Source: an uncultured Clostridium sp.
GTDB lineage: Bacteria; Bacillota; Clostridia; TANB77; CAG-508
NCBI GenBank assembly: GCA_946409935.1
Contig: CAMJYG010000007.1
Location: 1 to 54,915 of the forward strand
Reading direction: 5' to 3'
DNA length: 54,915 nucleotides
Shown one piece after another: positions 1 to 6,736 of the stretch. The notes under the pieces are model-generated. The model had not been told where the DNA came from. It saw only the letters and a list, made by a program, of their open reading frames with translations, and ran no database searches. The first letter of the stretch is position 1. Every line of letters begins with the position of its first letter. A program made the translations under genes and the position numbers.

Positions 1-15
1 ATTATTTAGTTCTTT

Positions 16-91
16 TGGTGAGCTATCCGCGACTCGAACGCGGGACAACTTGATTAAAAGTCAAGTGCTCTACCACCTGAGCTAATAGCCC
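16..91 (-). tRNA. tRNA-Lys (anticodon UUU)
   Basis: Reading the minus strand gives a complete cloverleaf: a 7-bp acceptor stem (GGGCTAT with ATAGCTC, one G-U), D arm, a CTTTTAA anticodon loop with anticodon TTT, a TTCGAGT T-loop and an encoded CCA at 16-18. No partial gene lies to its left within the window. Confidence 0.95.
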
Positions 92-197
92 GTAATGCGT
101 TGTACTCACAACGCTTTTTTATTTTACACTATATTATTGAATTTGTCAATGGTTTTTTGAAATATTTTTGTCTTTTTTGTAAATTTTTTATAAATTG

Positions 198-383
198 TTA
201 TGAATTTAGTTTTTCAACCAATTGTTCTACATCAATACAGTGAACTTCACAAGCCTCTTCTAATGTTTCCATTTGTGAAGCAGGACAACCTAAACAATGC
301 ATTCCAGCTTCAATTAAAATTTCAGCTTTTTCTGGTGCAGCTTCTAATAACTCCCCAATTTTTGTATCCTTATTAAAATTCAT
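198..383 (-). CDS. DUF1858 domain protein (CxxC small protein)
   Basis: A 61-aa protein that is almost entirely one DUF1858 domain: an N-terminal helical part (K/T-x-GELLE, 'ILIEAGMHCLGC') and a conserved CLGCPAS cysteine pair near residues 30-33. DUF1858 proteins are small, often linked to hybrid-cluster or redox enzymes, but their biochemical role is not established. The ATG at 383 is preceded by a GAAAGGGAAGG ribosome binding site. It stands alone between the tRNA-Lys gene and a MITE-like element, so context adds little. Confident of the family, not of function. Confidence 0.85.
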   Translation of the reverse strand: MNFNKDTKIGELLEAAPEKAEILIEAGMHCLGCPASQMETLEEACEVHCIDVEQLVEKLNS

Positions 384-476
384 ATTTAATACCTTCCCTT
401 TCTAAAAAAAATTATTTATAATTTAATTTCTGTTTCTTATAATTAACCTAAAAATGTTAATTATAGCATCTATTTT

Positions 477-744
477 GTTACAATTCACAGCTATGTTTTT
501 TATTCCTAAATGTTAATATATCAATATTTTGAAAATAAATCGAATGCAAATGAAATATTATTAGAAATTCTTATTTTAATAAAATGAGGGATGTTCATGG
601 AAAAATCTACAAGATTTTTAACATGAAAGAGGCTCATTTTATTAAATTAGAATTTCTTAAATATGTAATGAAGCCGAGATTTTTTGAAAAATATTTATAT
701 ATTAACATTTATATATTAGATTATAATCAGCTGTGAATTGTAAC
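477..744. mobile_element. MITE-like palindromic element, copy 1 (268 bp)
   Basis: The terminal inverted repeats GTTACAATTCACAGCT (477-492) and AGCTGTGAATTGTAAC (729-744) match perfectly. TCTATTTT flanks the element as a direct repeat (469-476 and 746-753, with one extra base on the right). The interior is nested palindromes ending in a conserved tip around TTCATGGAAAAA / TTTTTAACATGAA. It is nearly identical, inverted, to the copy at 30442-30708. It has no ORF, so it is non-autonomous. Confidence 0.85.
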
Positions 745-783
745 CTCTATTTTAAAATTTTATCATATTTTTTAAAAAAAGTA

Positions 784-812
784 TAGACAAAATTCAAAAA
801 ATATTGTATGAT
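784..812 (+). promoter_or_regulatory. Sigma-A type promoter of the left T4SS block
   Basis: TAGACA (784-789), a 17-nt spacer and TATGAT (807-812). Transcription would start near 819, so the TTG at 804 cannot start the first gene. It is the only good promoter seen before the genes at 840-4536. Confidence 0.6.
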
Positions 813-839
813 GGAAAAAATTGTAAAGGCGGTGAAATT

Positions 840-986
840 ATTTCAAAATTAATTAATTATTTTTTTATTTCTTATTTTATTTATTTTTTCATTACTATAT
901 ATTCTATATATTCTTTTTTCGATATATTTTTATTACATAATAAACAGGGTTCAAAATTAAAAATTAAGCAAAAATCATTTTTATAA
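840..986 (+). CDS. Small hydrophobic protein, possible AUU start
   Basis: The open frame encodes about 48 residues, one hydrophobic segment rich in Phe/Ile/Tyr followed by a Lys-rich tail. The frame runs further up to a TTG at 804, but that codon lies inside the -10 box. Downstream of the predicted transcript start there is no in-frame ATG, GTG or TTG. A near-consensus Shine-Dalgarno AAAGGCGGTGA (825-835) sits before two ATT codons (837, 840). The stop at 984-986 abuts the Shine-Dalgarno of the VirD4 gene, so the two could be coupled. It may be a small T4SS membrane subunit or a leader; I do not recognise a family. Its reality depends on a non-standard start, hence low confidence. Confidence 0.35.
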   Translation: MSKLINYFFISYFIYFFITIYSIYSFFDIFLLHNKQGSKLKIKQKSFL

Positions 987-998
987 GGAGGCATTAAT

Positions 999-2735
999 AT
1001 TTTAAAATATTTTAAATATTTAGCTTTTTCAATTTTATTTTTTATAATTTCATCTTATTTTAGTTTTAAATTATTTTATCCAATTTTTTCCTCAAATGAA
1101 ATTATTATTACATATGGAATTCATCCTTTTGATATATGTGCAAAAAATCCAAATTTATGGAATTTAATAAAAAAAACATATATTATATTTTTTATTTTTT
1201 CTAATTTTATTTCTAGTAATTTTATTTTTTCAAGAATTACCAAAATTATTCATAATTATAACTCAAAATGTAAACTTAATTTAAATAAAAATAATATAAA
1301 TATTTTTAATGAAAGCTTAAAAACAGATGAAAATAAATTATATTTATTGATTGGAAAAGACGAAAAAACAAGTGAAAATATTTTTTTGCCTGAATCTGGT
1401 TTATATCAAAATTTTTTAATAACAGGAACTATTGGCTCCGGAAAAACATCTTCAGCAATGTACCCATTTACTAATCAATTATTAAAATTTAATTTTAATA
1501 ATCCAAAATCAAAAATAGGTATGCTAATTTTAGATGTAAAAGGTAATTATTATAAACAAGTTTTACAATATTCAAAAAAATATAAGTTAGAAAAAGATAT
1601 TATAGTAATAGGTTTACATTCTAATGTTTTTTATAATCCATTACATAAACCTCATTTAAAACCTCAAATTTTGGCCAATAGATTAAAAACAATTTTACTC
1701 CTTTTTTCTGAAAATAATTCTGAATCATATTGGCTAGATAAAGCTGAAGAAATATTAGCTGAATTTATTAAATTATGTAGATTGTATAACAATGGTTATG
1801 TTACATTTTCTGAATTACATAATTTAGTTACTATTCCTGAATATTATAAACAAAAAATAAAAATTATAAGAGATTTATTTATTGCTGGAAAATTATCAAA
1901 ATCAGAAATATATGAATTAAATTCATGTTTAAATTTTATACAAAATGATTTTGAAAACCTTGATTCAAGAACAAAAGGTATTCTCATTTCTGAAATTTCT
2001 AGAATGACGCATATTTTTGTATCTGATTATGATATAATGACAACATTTTGTCCACCTAAAGATAAGCTTTCATTTAATGGATTCTCAGATGTTTTAAATT
2101 TCGGTAAAATAGTAATTTTAAATTTAAATATTTCAGAATATTCTTCTCTTTCTAAAATAATAGCTGCATACTTAAAACTTGATTTTCAATCTGAAGTTTT
2201 ATCTAATTTATCTAAAAATAAATGTACTACTTCTGCATTCATTTGCGATGAATATGATAAATATGTTACAAAAACAGATAGCGACTTCTTTTCATTAAGT
2301 AGAGAAGCAAAATGTATAAACATTATAAGTACTCAAAGTTATTCCTCTTTAAAAAATACTTTAAAGGATGATTCACAAGTTAAAGTTATAATTCAAAATT
2401 TAATAAATAAAATTTGGTTCCGTACAGATGATATATACACAATAGAAGATATTCAAAAACAAATCGGTAAAATTGAAAAAGAAAAAGTATCAAGAAGTAT
2501 TTCTGAGGGAGCCAAAGAAACAAATTTTAATTATATAACTAATACTCTTAATTCTAGAAATTCTAGTATATCTGAAACCTATAATACATATTTACAAAAC
2601 GATTATGCATATGACACAAATTTTTTTACCCAAAATTTAGAAACATTTACCGCACTTACTTTTTTATCTAATGGAAATATAATTTATAAACCACAAAAAT
2701 TAAAAATGCTACCTTATTTTAAGGATATTTCCTAA
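999..2735 (+). CDS. VirD4/TraG-type coupling ATPase (T4SS), probable AUU start
   Basis: Coupling proteins are inner-membrane ATPases that feed substrate into a type IV channel. Visible features: two hydrophobic N-terminal helices within the first ~80 residues, the HPFDIC motif between them typical of VirD4, Walker A GTIGSGKTS near residue 145, LILDVKG after it, a DEYDKY Walker-B-like motif and a STQSY motif further on. The first ATG/GTG/TTG in frame is TTG 1347, which has no ribosome binding site and would remove both membrane helices. An AAGGAGG Shine-Dalgarno at 985-991 lies 7 nt before ATT 999, and no stop interrupts 999-1347. I therefore start at ATT (578 aa). It heads a T4SS operon followed 26 nt later by a VirB2-like gene. 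No relaxase gene is nearby. Confidence 0.8.
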   Translation: MLKYFKYLAFSILFFIISSYFSFKLFYPIFSSNEIIITYGIHPFDICAKNPNLWNLIKKTYIIFFIFSNFISSNFIFSRITKIIHNYNSKCKLNLNKNNINIFNESLKTDENKLYLLIGKDEKTSENIFLPESGLYQNFLITGTIGSGKTSSAMYPFTNQLLKFNFNNPKSKIGMLILDVKGNYYKQVLQYSKKYKLEKDIIVIGLHSNVFYNPLHKPHLKPQILANRLKTILLLFSENNSESYWLDKAEEILAEFIKLCRLYNNGYVTFSELHNLVTIPEYYKQKIKIIRDLFIAGKLSKSEIYELNSCLNFIQNDFENLDSRTKGILISEISRMTHIFVSDYDIMTTFCPPKDKLSFNGFSDVLNFGKIVILNLNISEYSSLSKIIAAYLKLDFQSEVLSNLSKNKCTTSAFICDEYDKYVTKTDSDFFSLSREAKCINIISTQSYSSLKNTLKDDSQVKVIIQNLINKIWFRTDDIYTIEDIQKQIGKIEKEKVSRSISEGAKETNFNYITNTLNSRNSSISETYNTYLQNDYAYDTNFFTQNLETFTALTFLSNGNIIYKPQKLKMLPYFKDIS

Positions 2736-2761
2736 TATAAACGAAAGGATTTGATATTATT

Positions 2762-3094
2762 ATGAATAAAAAATATTTTTATTTATTTTATACTTTTACA
2801 TTTATAATTTTTTTAATATTTAGTTTCGAAGCTACATGCTTTGCTTGGGGAGATCCACAAATAGTAACGAAAATAAATTCTGGTTTTGAAACAATAAAAG
2901 AATGGCTTTTAAAAATTTCTACACCTGCTGCAGCTGTTGCTGTTGCTACAGGAGCATTTATGAGAAAATTTAGTTTTGGCGACGAAGAAAAAATTCGAAC
3001 TGGTAAAAAATTAATTAGAGGTTCTTTATTTTCTTATGCATTTATTTTGGCTGTAGATTTAATTTTATCTGCAATAAAATCTTTAATAAGTTAG
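2762..3094 (+). CDS. VirB2/TrbC-like pilin-type subunit
   Basis: A 110-aa protein with an N-terminal signal-like hydrophobic segment ending near ATCFAWG, then two hydrophobic segments separated by a short charged loop (KFSFGDEEKIRTGKKL). This is the usual plan of VirB2/TrbC pilin subunits in Gram-positive conjugation systems. An AAAGGAT site precedes ATG 2762. It sits between the VirD4 and VirB6-like genes, which supports the T4SS role. It differs in sequence from the four pilin-like paralogues at 36280-38166, so it belongs to a separate system. Assignment rests on topology and context. Confidence 0.65.
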   Translation: MNKKYFYLFYTFTFIIFLIFSFEATCFAWGDPQIVTKINSGFETIKEWLLKISTPAAAVAVATGAFMRKFSFGDEEKIRTGKKLIRGSLFSYAFILAVDLILSAIKSLIS

Positions 3095-3130
3095 AAAATG
3101 TATATTAAAAATAATATATAAGGAGGAAAT

Positions 3131-4009
3131 TTGGAAAACACAAATCAAATAACTGAAACAATAATTAATACAATTAATACAATATTTGAAACCTTATTTA
3201 GCTCAATTGATAATAATTTATATTCTGTACTTGATGATGTAACCTTTGTAAGCTCTGATATTTTAAATGATAAAAATTTTGAGAATATTTTTGGAACTAC
3301 CTCATCTAATGGAATTTTATTAATTGCAAATTCATTATTAATTGCTTTTATTTTATATTTTTCTATCCGTTATTTATTGGCACATTTAATATATACTAAA
3401 GTTGATTCACCTTTAAGCTTTATTTTCAAATTAATTATATTCGGAATAAGTATGAATTTTTCTTTTTTTATAGTAAAAATAATTTTAGATTTAAATTCTA
3501 ATATTTCCCTATCAATACGAAATCTTGGTGAATATTTATTTAATAAAAATATATGTTTTTCAGAATTAATTACAAATATAAATAATACAGTTTCTATAAA
3601 TTCAAATTCTATAAATATTTTTTCAATAAATGGATTAATAAAAAGTACATTAACATTATCTTTATTAAACTTGGTTTTTTCATATTCATTTAGATATATT
3701 ATGATTAAAGTTTTAGTCCTTTTGTCTCCCTTTTCTTTTTTATGTCTTACTTTAGAATCAACGAAAACATTTTTTAAAATTTGGATAAAAAATTTATTTT
3801 CATTATTATTTATTCAAATAATTGTTTCACTAGTTTTATTACTCCTTTTTTCAATGGATTTTTCATCAGATAATTTATTTTCTAAATTTATTTATGTTGG
3901 TGGAATATATGCTTTAATAAAAGCTAATTCATTGGTTAGGGAATTTATGGGTGGTTTTTCCACAGAAATTACTCAATCTGTGCAAAAATTATTTTATAAA
4001 AATAATTGA
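3131..4009 (+). CDS. VirB6/TrbL-like polytopic membrane protein
   Basis: A 292-aa protein with about six or seven predicted membrane segments and a conserved central region (YIMIKVLVLLSPFSFLCL) of the kind seen in VirB6/TrbL channel components of Firmicutes T4SS. The start is TTG 3131 with AAGGAGG at 3120-3126. It is 37 nt downstream of the pilin-like gene and overlaps a possible small hydrophobic frame by a few bases at its TGA stop. VirB6-type proteins form part of the inner-membrane channel. Family assignment is by topology and gene order. Confidence 0.65.
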   Translation: MENTNQITETIINTINTIFETLFSSIDNNLYSVLDDVTFVSSDILNDKNFENIFGTTSSNGILLIANSLLIAFILYFSIRYLLAHLIYTKVDSPLSFIFKLIIFGISMNFSFFIVKIILDLNSNISLSIRNLGEYLFNKNICFSELITNINNTVSINSNSINIFSINGLIKSTLTLSLLNLVFSYSFRYIMIKVLVLLSPFSFLCLTLESTKTFFKIWIKNLFSLLFIQIIVSLVLLLLFSMDFSSDNLFSKFIYVGGIYALIKANSLVREFMGGFSTEITQSVQKLFYKNN

Positions 4010-4190
4010 CTTTTTAATTTCTTTATTAATTGTTTATGTTTGTAATTTTATTTATTTTATATTTATTATTATTTTTTTGTTATTATTTATTATTATTTTT
4101 TGGTTATCCTTTTTCATTATTTTTTTATTATTTATAATCAATTATTTTTCTTTTATTTTTATTTCATTATTTATAATTAATTATTTTTGA
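4005..4190 (+). CDS. Possible small hydrophobic protein, translationally coupled
   Basis: An open frame of about 61 codons, almost wholly Ile/Phe/Leu, overlaps the stop of the VirB6-like gene as ATTGA. There is no ATG/GTG/TTG start in its own stretch; a start would be ATT 4005, or the longer frame from 3951 inside the upstream gene. T-rich DNA easily yields such hydrophobic frames, so it may be chance. It is recorded because neighbouring genes also appear to use ATT starts. Confidence 0.2.
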   Translation: MDFLISLLIVYVCNFIYFIFIIIFLLLFIIIFWLSFFIIFLLFIINYFSFIFISLFIINYF

Positions 4191-4242
4191 AAAATATACT
4201 TAATAATTTTAAACTCAAAACAAGAAAGGATTGATATTATTT

Positions 4243-4536
4243 ATGAAATTTATTTTTCCACAAAATTATAATTTTAAAAATAAATTTTTAGGTACATTTG
4301 AATATTCAACTTTATTATTTAATATAATTTGGGATATTTTTATTCTTTTAATAATAAATATTTTATTTAAAAATTTATCCTTAAAAATTTTCTGCTTTAT
4401 AGTATTTTGCTTTCCTTTACTTCTTCTTAGTTTTTCCGGATTAAATGGTGAGAATATGGTTTACGCATTTTTTTATATTTTAAAATTTCAAATAAAAAAC
4501 AAATTATATTTATATAAAAAATCAAATAATCCTTGA
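4243..4536 (+). CDS. PrgI family T4SS membrane protein
   Basis: A 97-aa protein with the PrgI plan of Gram-positive conjugation loci: an N-terminal FPQNY motif, two hydrophobic helices in the middle and a C-terminal LYLYKK. ATG 4243 has AAAGGATTG upstream; a TTG at 4231 falls within the Shine-Dalgarno region and is rejected. PrgI proteins usually precede VirB4. Here VirB4 lies on the opposite strand beyond gyrA, so the module looks split. It is the last T4SS gene of the plus-strand block. Confidence 0.65.
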   Translation: MKFIFPQNYNFKNKFLGTFEYSTLLFNIIWDIFILLIINILFKNLSLKIFCFIVFCFPLLLLSFSGLNGENMVYAFFYILKFQIKNKLYLYKKSNNP

Positions 4537-4652
4537 ATTTTTTGTCTAAAAAAGTTATAATTTTAGTTACATGTTTAATAGACTTCAAATTGATTTTTGT
4601 TGCTTATTATAATATATAAATGTAATTTTGAAAGGAAGGAATGTGATTAAAA

Positions 4653-5663
4653 ATGAAACTAGAACAAAATGAAAAATCTCTTTTGTTTTCAGAAACAATA
4701 ATTCCTGATATATTTTTTTCTGATTATTTTTCAGAATTATCTGGTGATTATTTAAAAATTTATATGTATATGATTTTTCTATCTAAATACAAAAAAGATA
4801 TAAAATTAAATGACTTATCTAAAAAATTAAATATTCCTTTAAAAACAATTACTGATGGTATTAAATATTTAGAAGAAAATAAGTTAATAACTCGAAAAAC
4901 AACTGGTTATATTATTACAGATTTACAAGAATTAACACTTCATAATTTATATTCTCCTAATCTTACAATATCTAAGGAGAAGGTTGAGCAAACTGCAAAA
5001 AATAAATCTAGAGCAAAAGCTATTGAACATATAAATAATATGTATTTTCAAGGAATTATGGGACCATCTTGGTATAATGATATAGATTTATGGTTTAAAA
5101 AATATAACTTTGACGAACAAGTTATGATTGCATTATTTGATTATTGTTATAATCGTAGTGCAATGCATAGAAACTATATTCAAACTGTCGCTGAAGCTTG
5201 GTCTGCAAATAAAGTACAAACATGGAATGACTTGGATAAGTATTATGAAAAACAAGAAAATTTAAATAAATTTAAAAAATCAATTGCAAAAAAACTTGGA
5301 AAATATAACGGATTAACACAATATGAAGAAGCATATATCGAAAATTGGGTTTTAAATTTTGGATATAACATGGACGTAATAGAAATAGCATTAAAAAGAA
5401 CAACTTTAAAACAAAATCCAACATTCGAGTATATAAATAATATAATTACAGATTGGCATGATAGAAATTTAAAAACTCCTGCTGAAATAAATACATTTTT
5501 AGAACAAAGAAAGAAACAAGAAAAAAATACCAAAGAACTAAAATCTCAAATAAATAAAGCTAATTATGAGCAAAGAAATTATGATAATTTAGACTTTTTA
5601 TATGCAAATAATAATTCTCAAAATCTAAATAATGATTCTCAAGATGAAAATGAAAATTCTTAA
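4653..5663 (+). CDS. DnaB/DnaD-type primosome protein (helicase loading)
   Basis: A 336-aa protein: an N-terminal winged-helix region (residues ~30-90, including LNIPLKTITDGIKYLEENKL) followed by two DnaD-like domains, one around 125-190 with a WYNDIDLWFKKY type motif and one around 205-285 ending in the YINNIITDWHDRNLKTP signature. The tail is rich in Asn/Gln. In Firmicutes such proteins remodel oriC DNA and load the replicative helicase with DnaI. The dnaI gene follows 35 nt downstream, so the pair mimics the B. subtilis dnaB-dnaI operon. The start ATG 4653 has GGAAGGAATG upstream. It is probably not part of the T4SS despite following it on the same strand. Confidence 0.8.
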   Translation: MKLEQNEKSLLFSETIIPDIFFSDYFSELSGDYLKIYMYMIFLSKYKKDIKLNDLSKKLNIPLKTITDGIKYLEENKLITRKTTGYIITDLQELTLHNLYSPNLTISKEKVEQTAKNKSRAKAIEHINNMYFQGIMGPSWYNDIDLWFKKYNFDEQVMIALFDYCYNRSAMHRNYIQTVAEAWSANKVQTWNDLDKYYEKQENLNKFKKSIAKKLGKYNGLTQYEEAYIENWVLNFGYNMDVIEIALKRTTLKQNPTFEYINNIITDWHDRNLKTPAEINTFLEQRKKQEKNTKELKSQINKANYEQRNYDNLDFLYANNNSQNLNNDSQDENENS

Positions 5664-5698
5664 TATTTAAAACTTTTTAATTATACAAGGAGGTATAC

Positions 5699-6713
5699 AT
5701 GTCTAATGAAATTTTAAATTCTTTATTACAAGATTATTCTCAAAAAAAAATAAAAGCAGAAATTGATTTAGAAATAAAAAAAGAAAATTTGTATAAAAAA
5801 TATCCTCGCTTACAAGAAATAGAAAATGAGTTAAATAATTTTGCAATTTCTACAGCTAAAAATATCTTAAATAATAATCCTTCTTCTATAGAATTATTAA
5901 ATAAAAAAATCGAATTATTAAAATACGAAAAAATCTGTATTTTGCAAAATGCACATTTAGATATAAATTATCTAAAACCGTCTTATGAATGTCCTATTTG
6001 CTCTGATACAGGCTATATAAGAAAAAATAATTATAAAACAGAAATGTGTACATGTTTAAAGCAGAAACTATTGGATATTTCATTTAATAAATCTAATATG
6101 TCTAATTTAGATAAAGAAAATTTTGAAACATTTAATGAAAATATTTTTTCAGATGAAGTAGATATTTCAAAATATAATTTTAATATTTCGCCCAGAAATA
6201 ATATAAAAAACATTAAACAAAAATGTATTTATTTTGTAAATAATTTTGATAACCCTGATACTAAAAATCTACTTTTTACGGGCAATACAGGTCTACGGTA
6301 AGACTTTTATGTCTAATTGTATTGCAAAAGAATTACTAAAAAAAGGGAAAACTGTTTTATACCAAACTGCACCTGTACTTCTTGAAAGCGTAATAGATTA
6401 TAAGATGGGAAAACAAAAAAACACATCGGAAAATATTTACAAATCAATATTAGAAACAGATTTACTAATAATTGACGATTTAGGAACAGAAAGCTTAAAT
6501 AGTATGAAATTAAGTGAATTATTTACTATATTAAATACTAGAATTTTGAATTTAAATAATAAAATTACAAAAACAATTATTTCTACAAATTTAAATATAA
6601 AAGATATCTTTAAAAATTATGAAGAACGCATAGGTTCAAGAATAGCAGGATACTATGATATTTATTATTTCTTTGGAGATGATTTGAGATTAAAACCCAA
6701 AAAATTGCCATAG
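5699..6713 (+). CDS. dnaI: DnaI/DnaC-type helicase loader, read through a +1 shift at CGG (6296)
   Basis: The helicase loader hands DnaB-type helicase to the primosome. Residues ~98-118 contain a zinc-binding CPIC...CTC cluster with the DTGY signature. Then comes an AAA+ domain with Walker A GNTGLGKTF (around codon 199) and Walker B LLIIDDLGTE. In the zero frame the gene reads CUA CGG UAA at 6293-6301 and stops inside the P-loop. Skipping only C6296 gives CUA GGU AAG, restoring L-G-K-T with no residue lost, and the frame stays open to TAG 6713 (337 aa, normal length). The downstream half is intact, so I treat this as one functional gene, most likely decoded by +1 frameshifting, rather than a pseudogene. 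The start ATG has a perfect AAGGAGG. A single-base assembly error is the alternative. Confidence 0.85.
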
Positions 6714-6736
6714 GGGCGTTCCTATGGCAATTTTTT
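6699..6736. terminator. Bidirectional terminator between dnaI and gyrA
   Basis: AAAAAATTGCCATAGG pairs with CCTATGGCAATTTTTT around a GGCGTT loop. The left arm contains the dnaI stop and the right arm runs into the gyrA stop, so one hairpin ends both convergent genes. The dnaN terminator uses nearly the same sequence. Confidence 0.85.

Noticed and set aside
804-986. A 60-aa gene starting at TTG 804
   Set aside because: This TTG overlaps the -10 box of a good promoter, so it would not be in the transcript.
1347-2735. VirD4 starting at TTG 1347
   Set aside because: No ribosome binding site, and it removes the two membrane helices encoded in the open frame from 999.
4005-4190. Strong claim for a third AUU-start T4SS gene
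   Set aside because: The frame is pure Ile/Phe/Leu from T-rich DNA and has no Shine-Dalgarno of its own; it is kept only as a low-confidence feature.
6246-6713. A separate ATPase gene starting after the dnaI frameshift
   Set aside because: There is no ribosome binding site, and it would begin inside the P-loop; the sequence continues the upstream protein exactly once C6296 is skipped.
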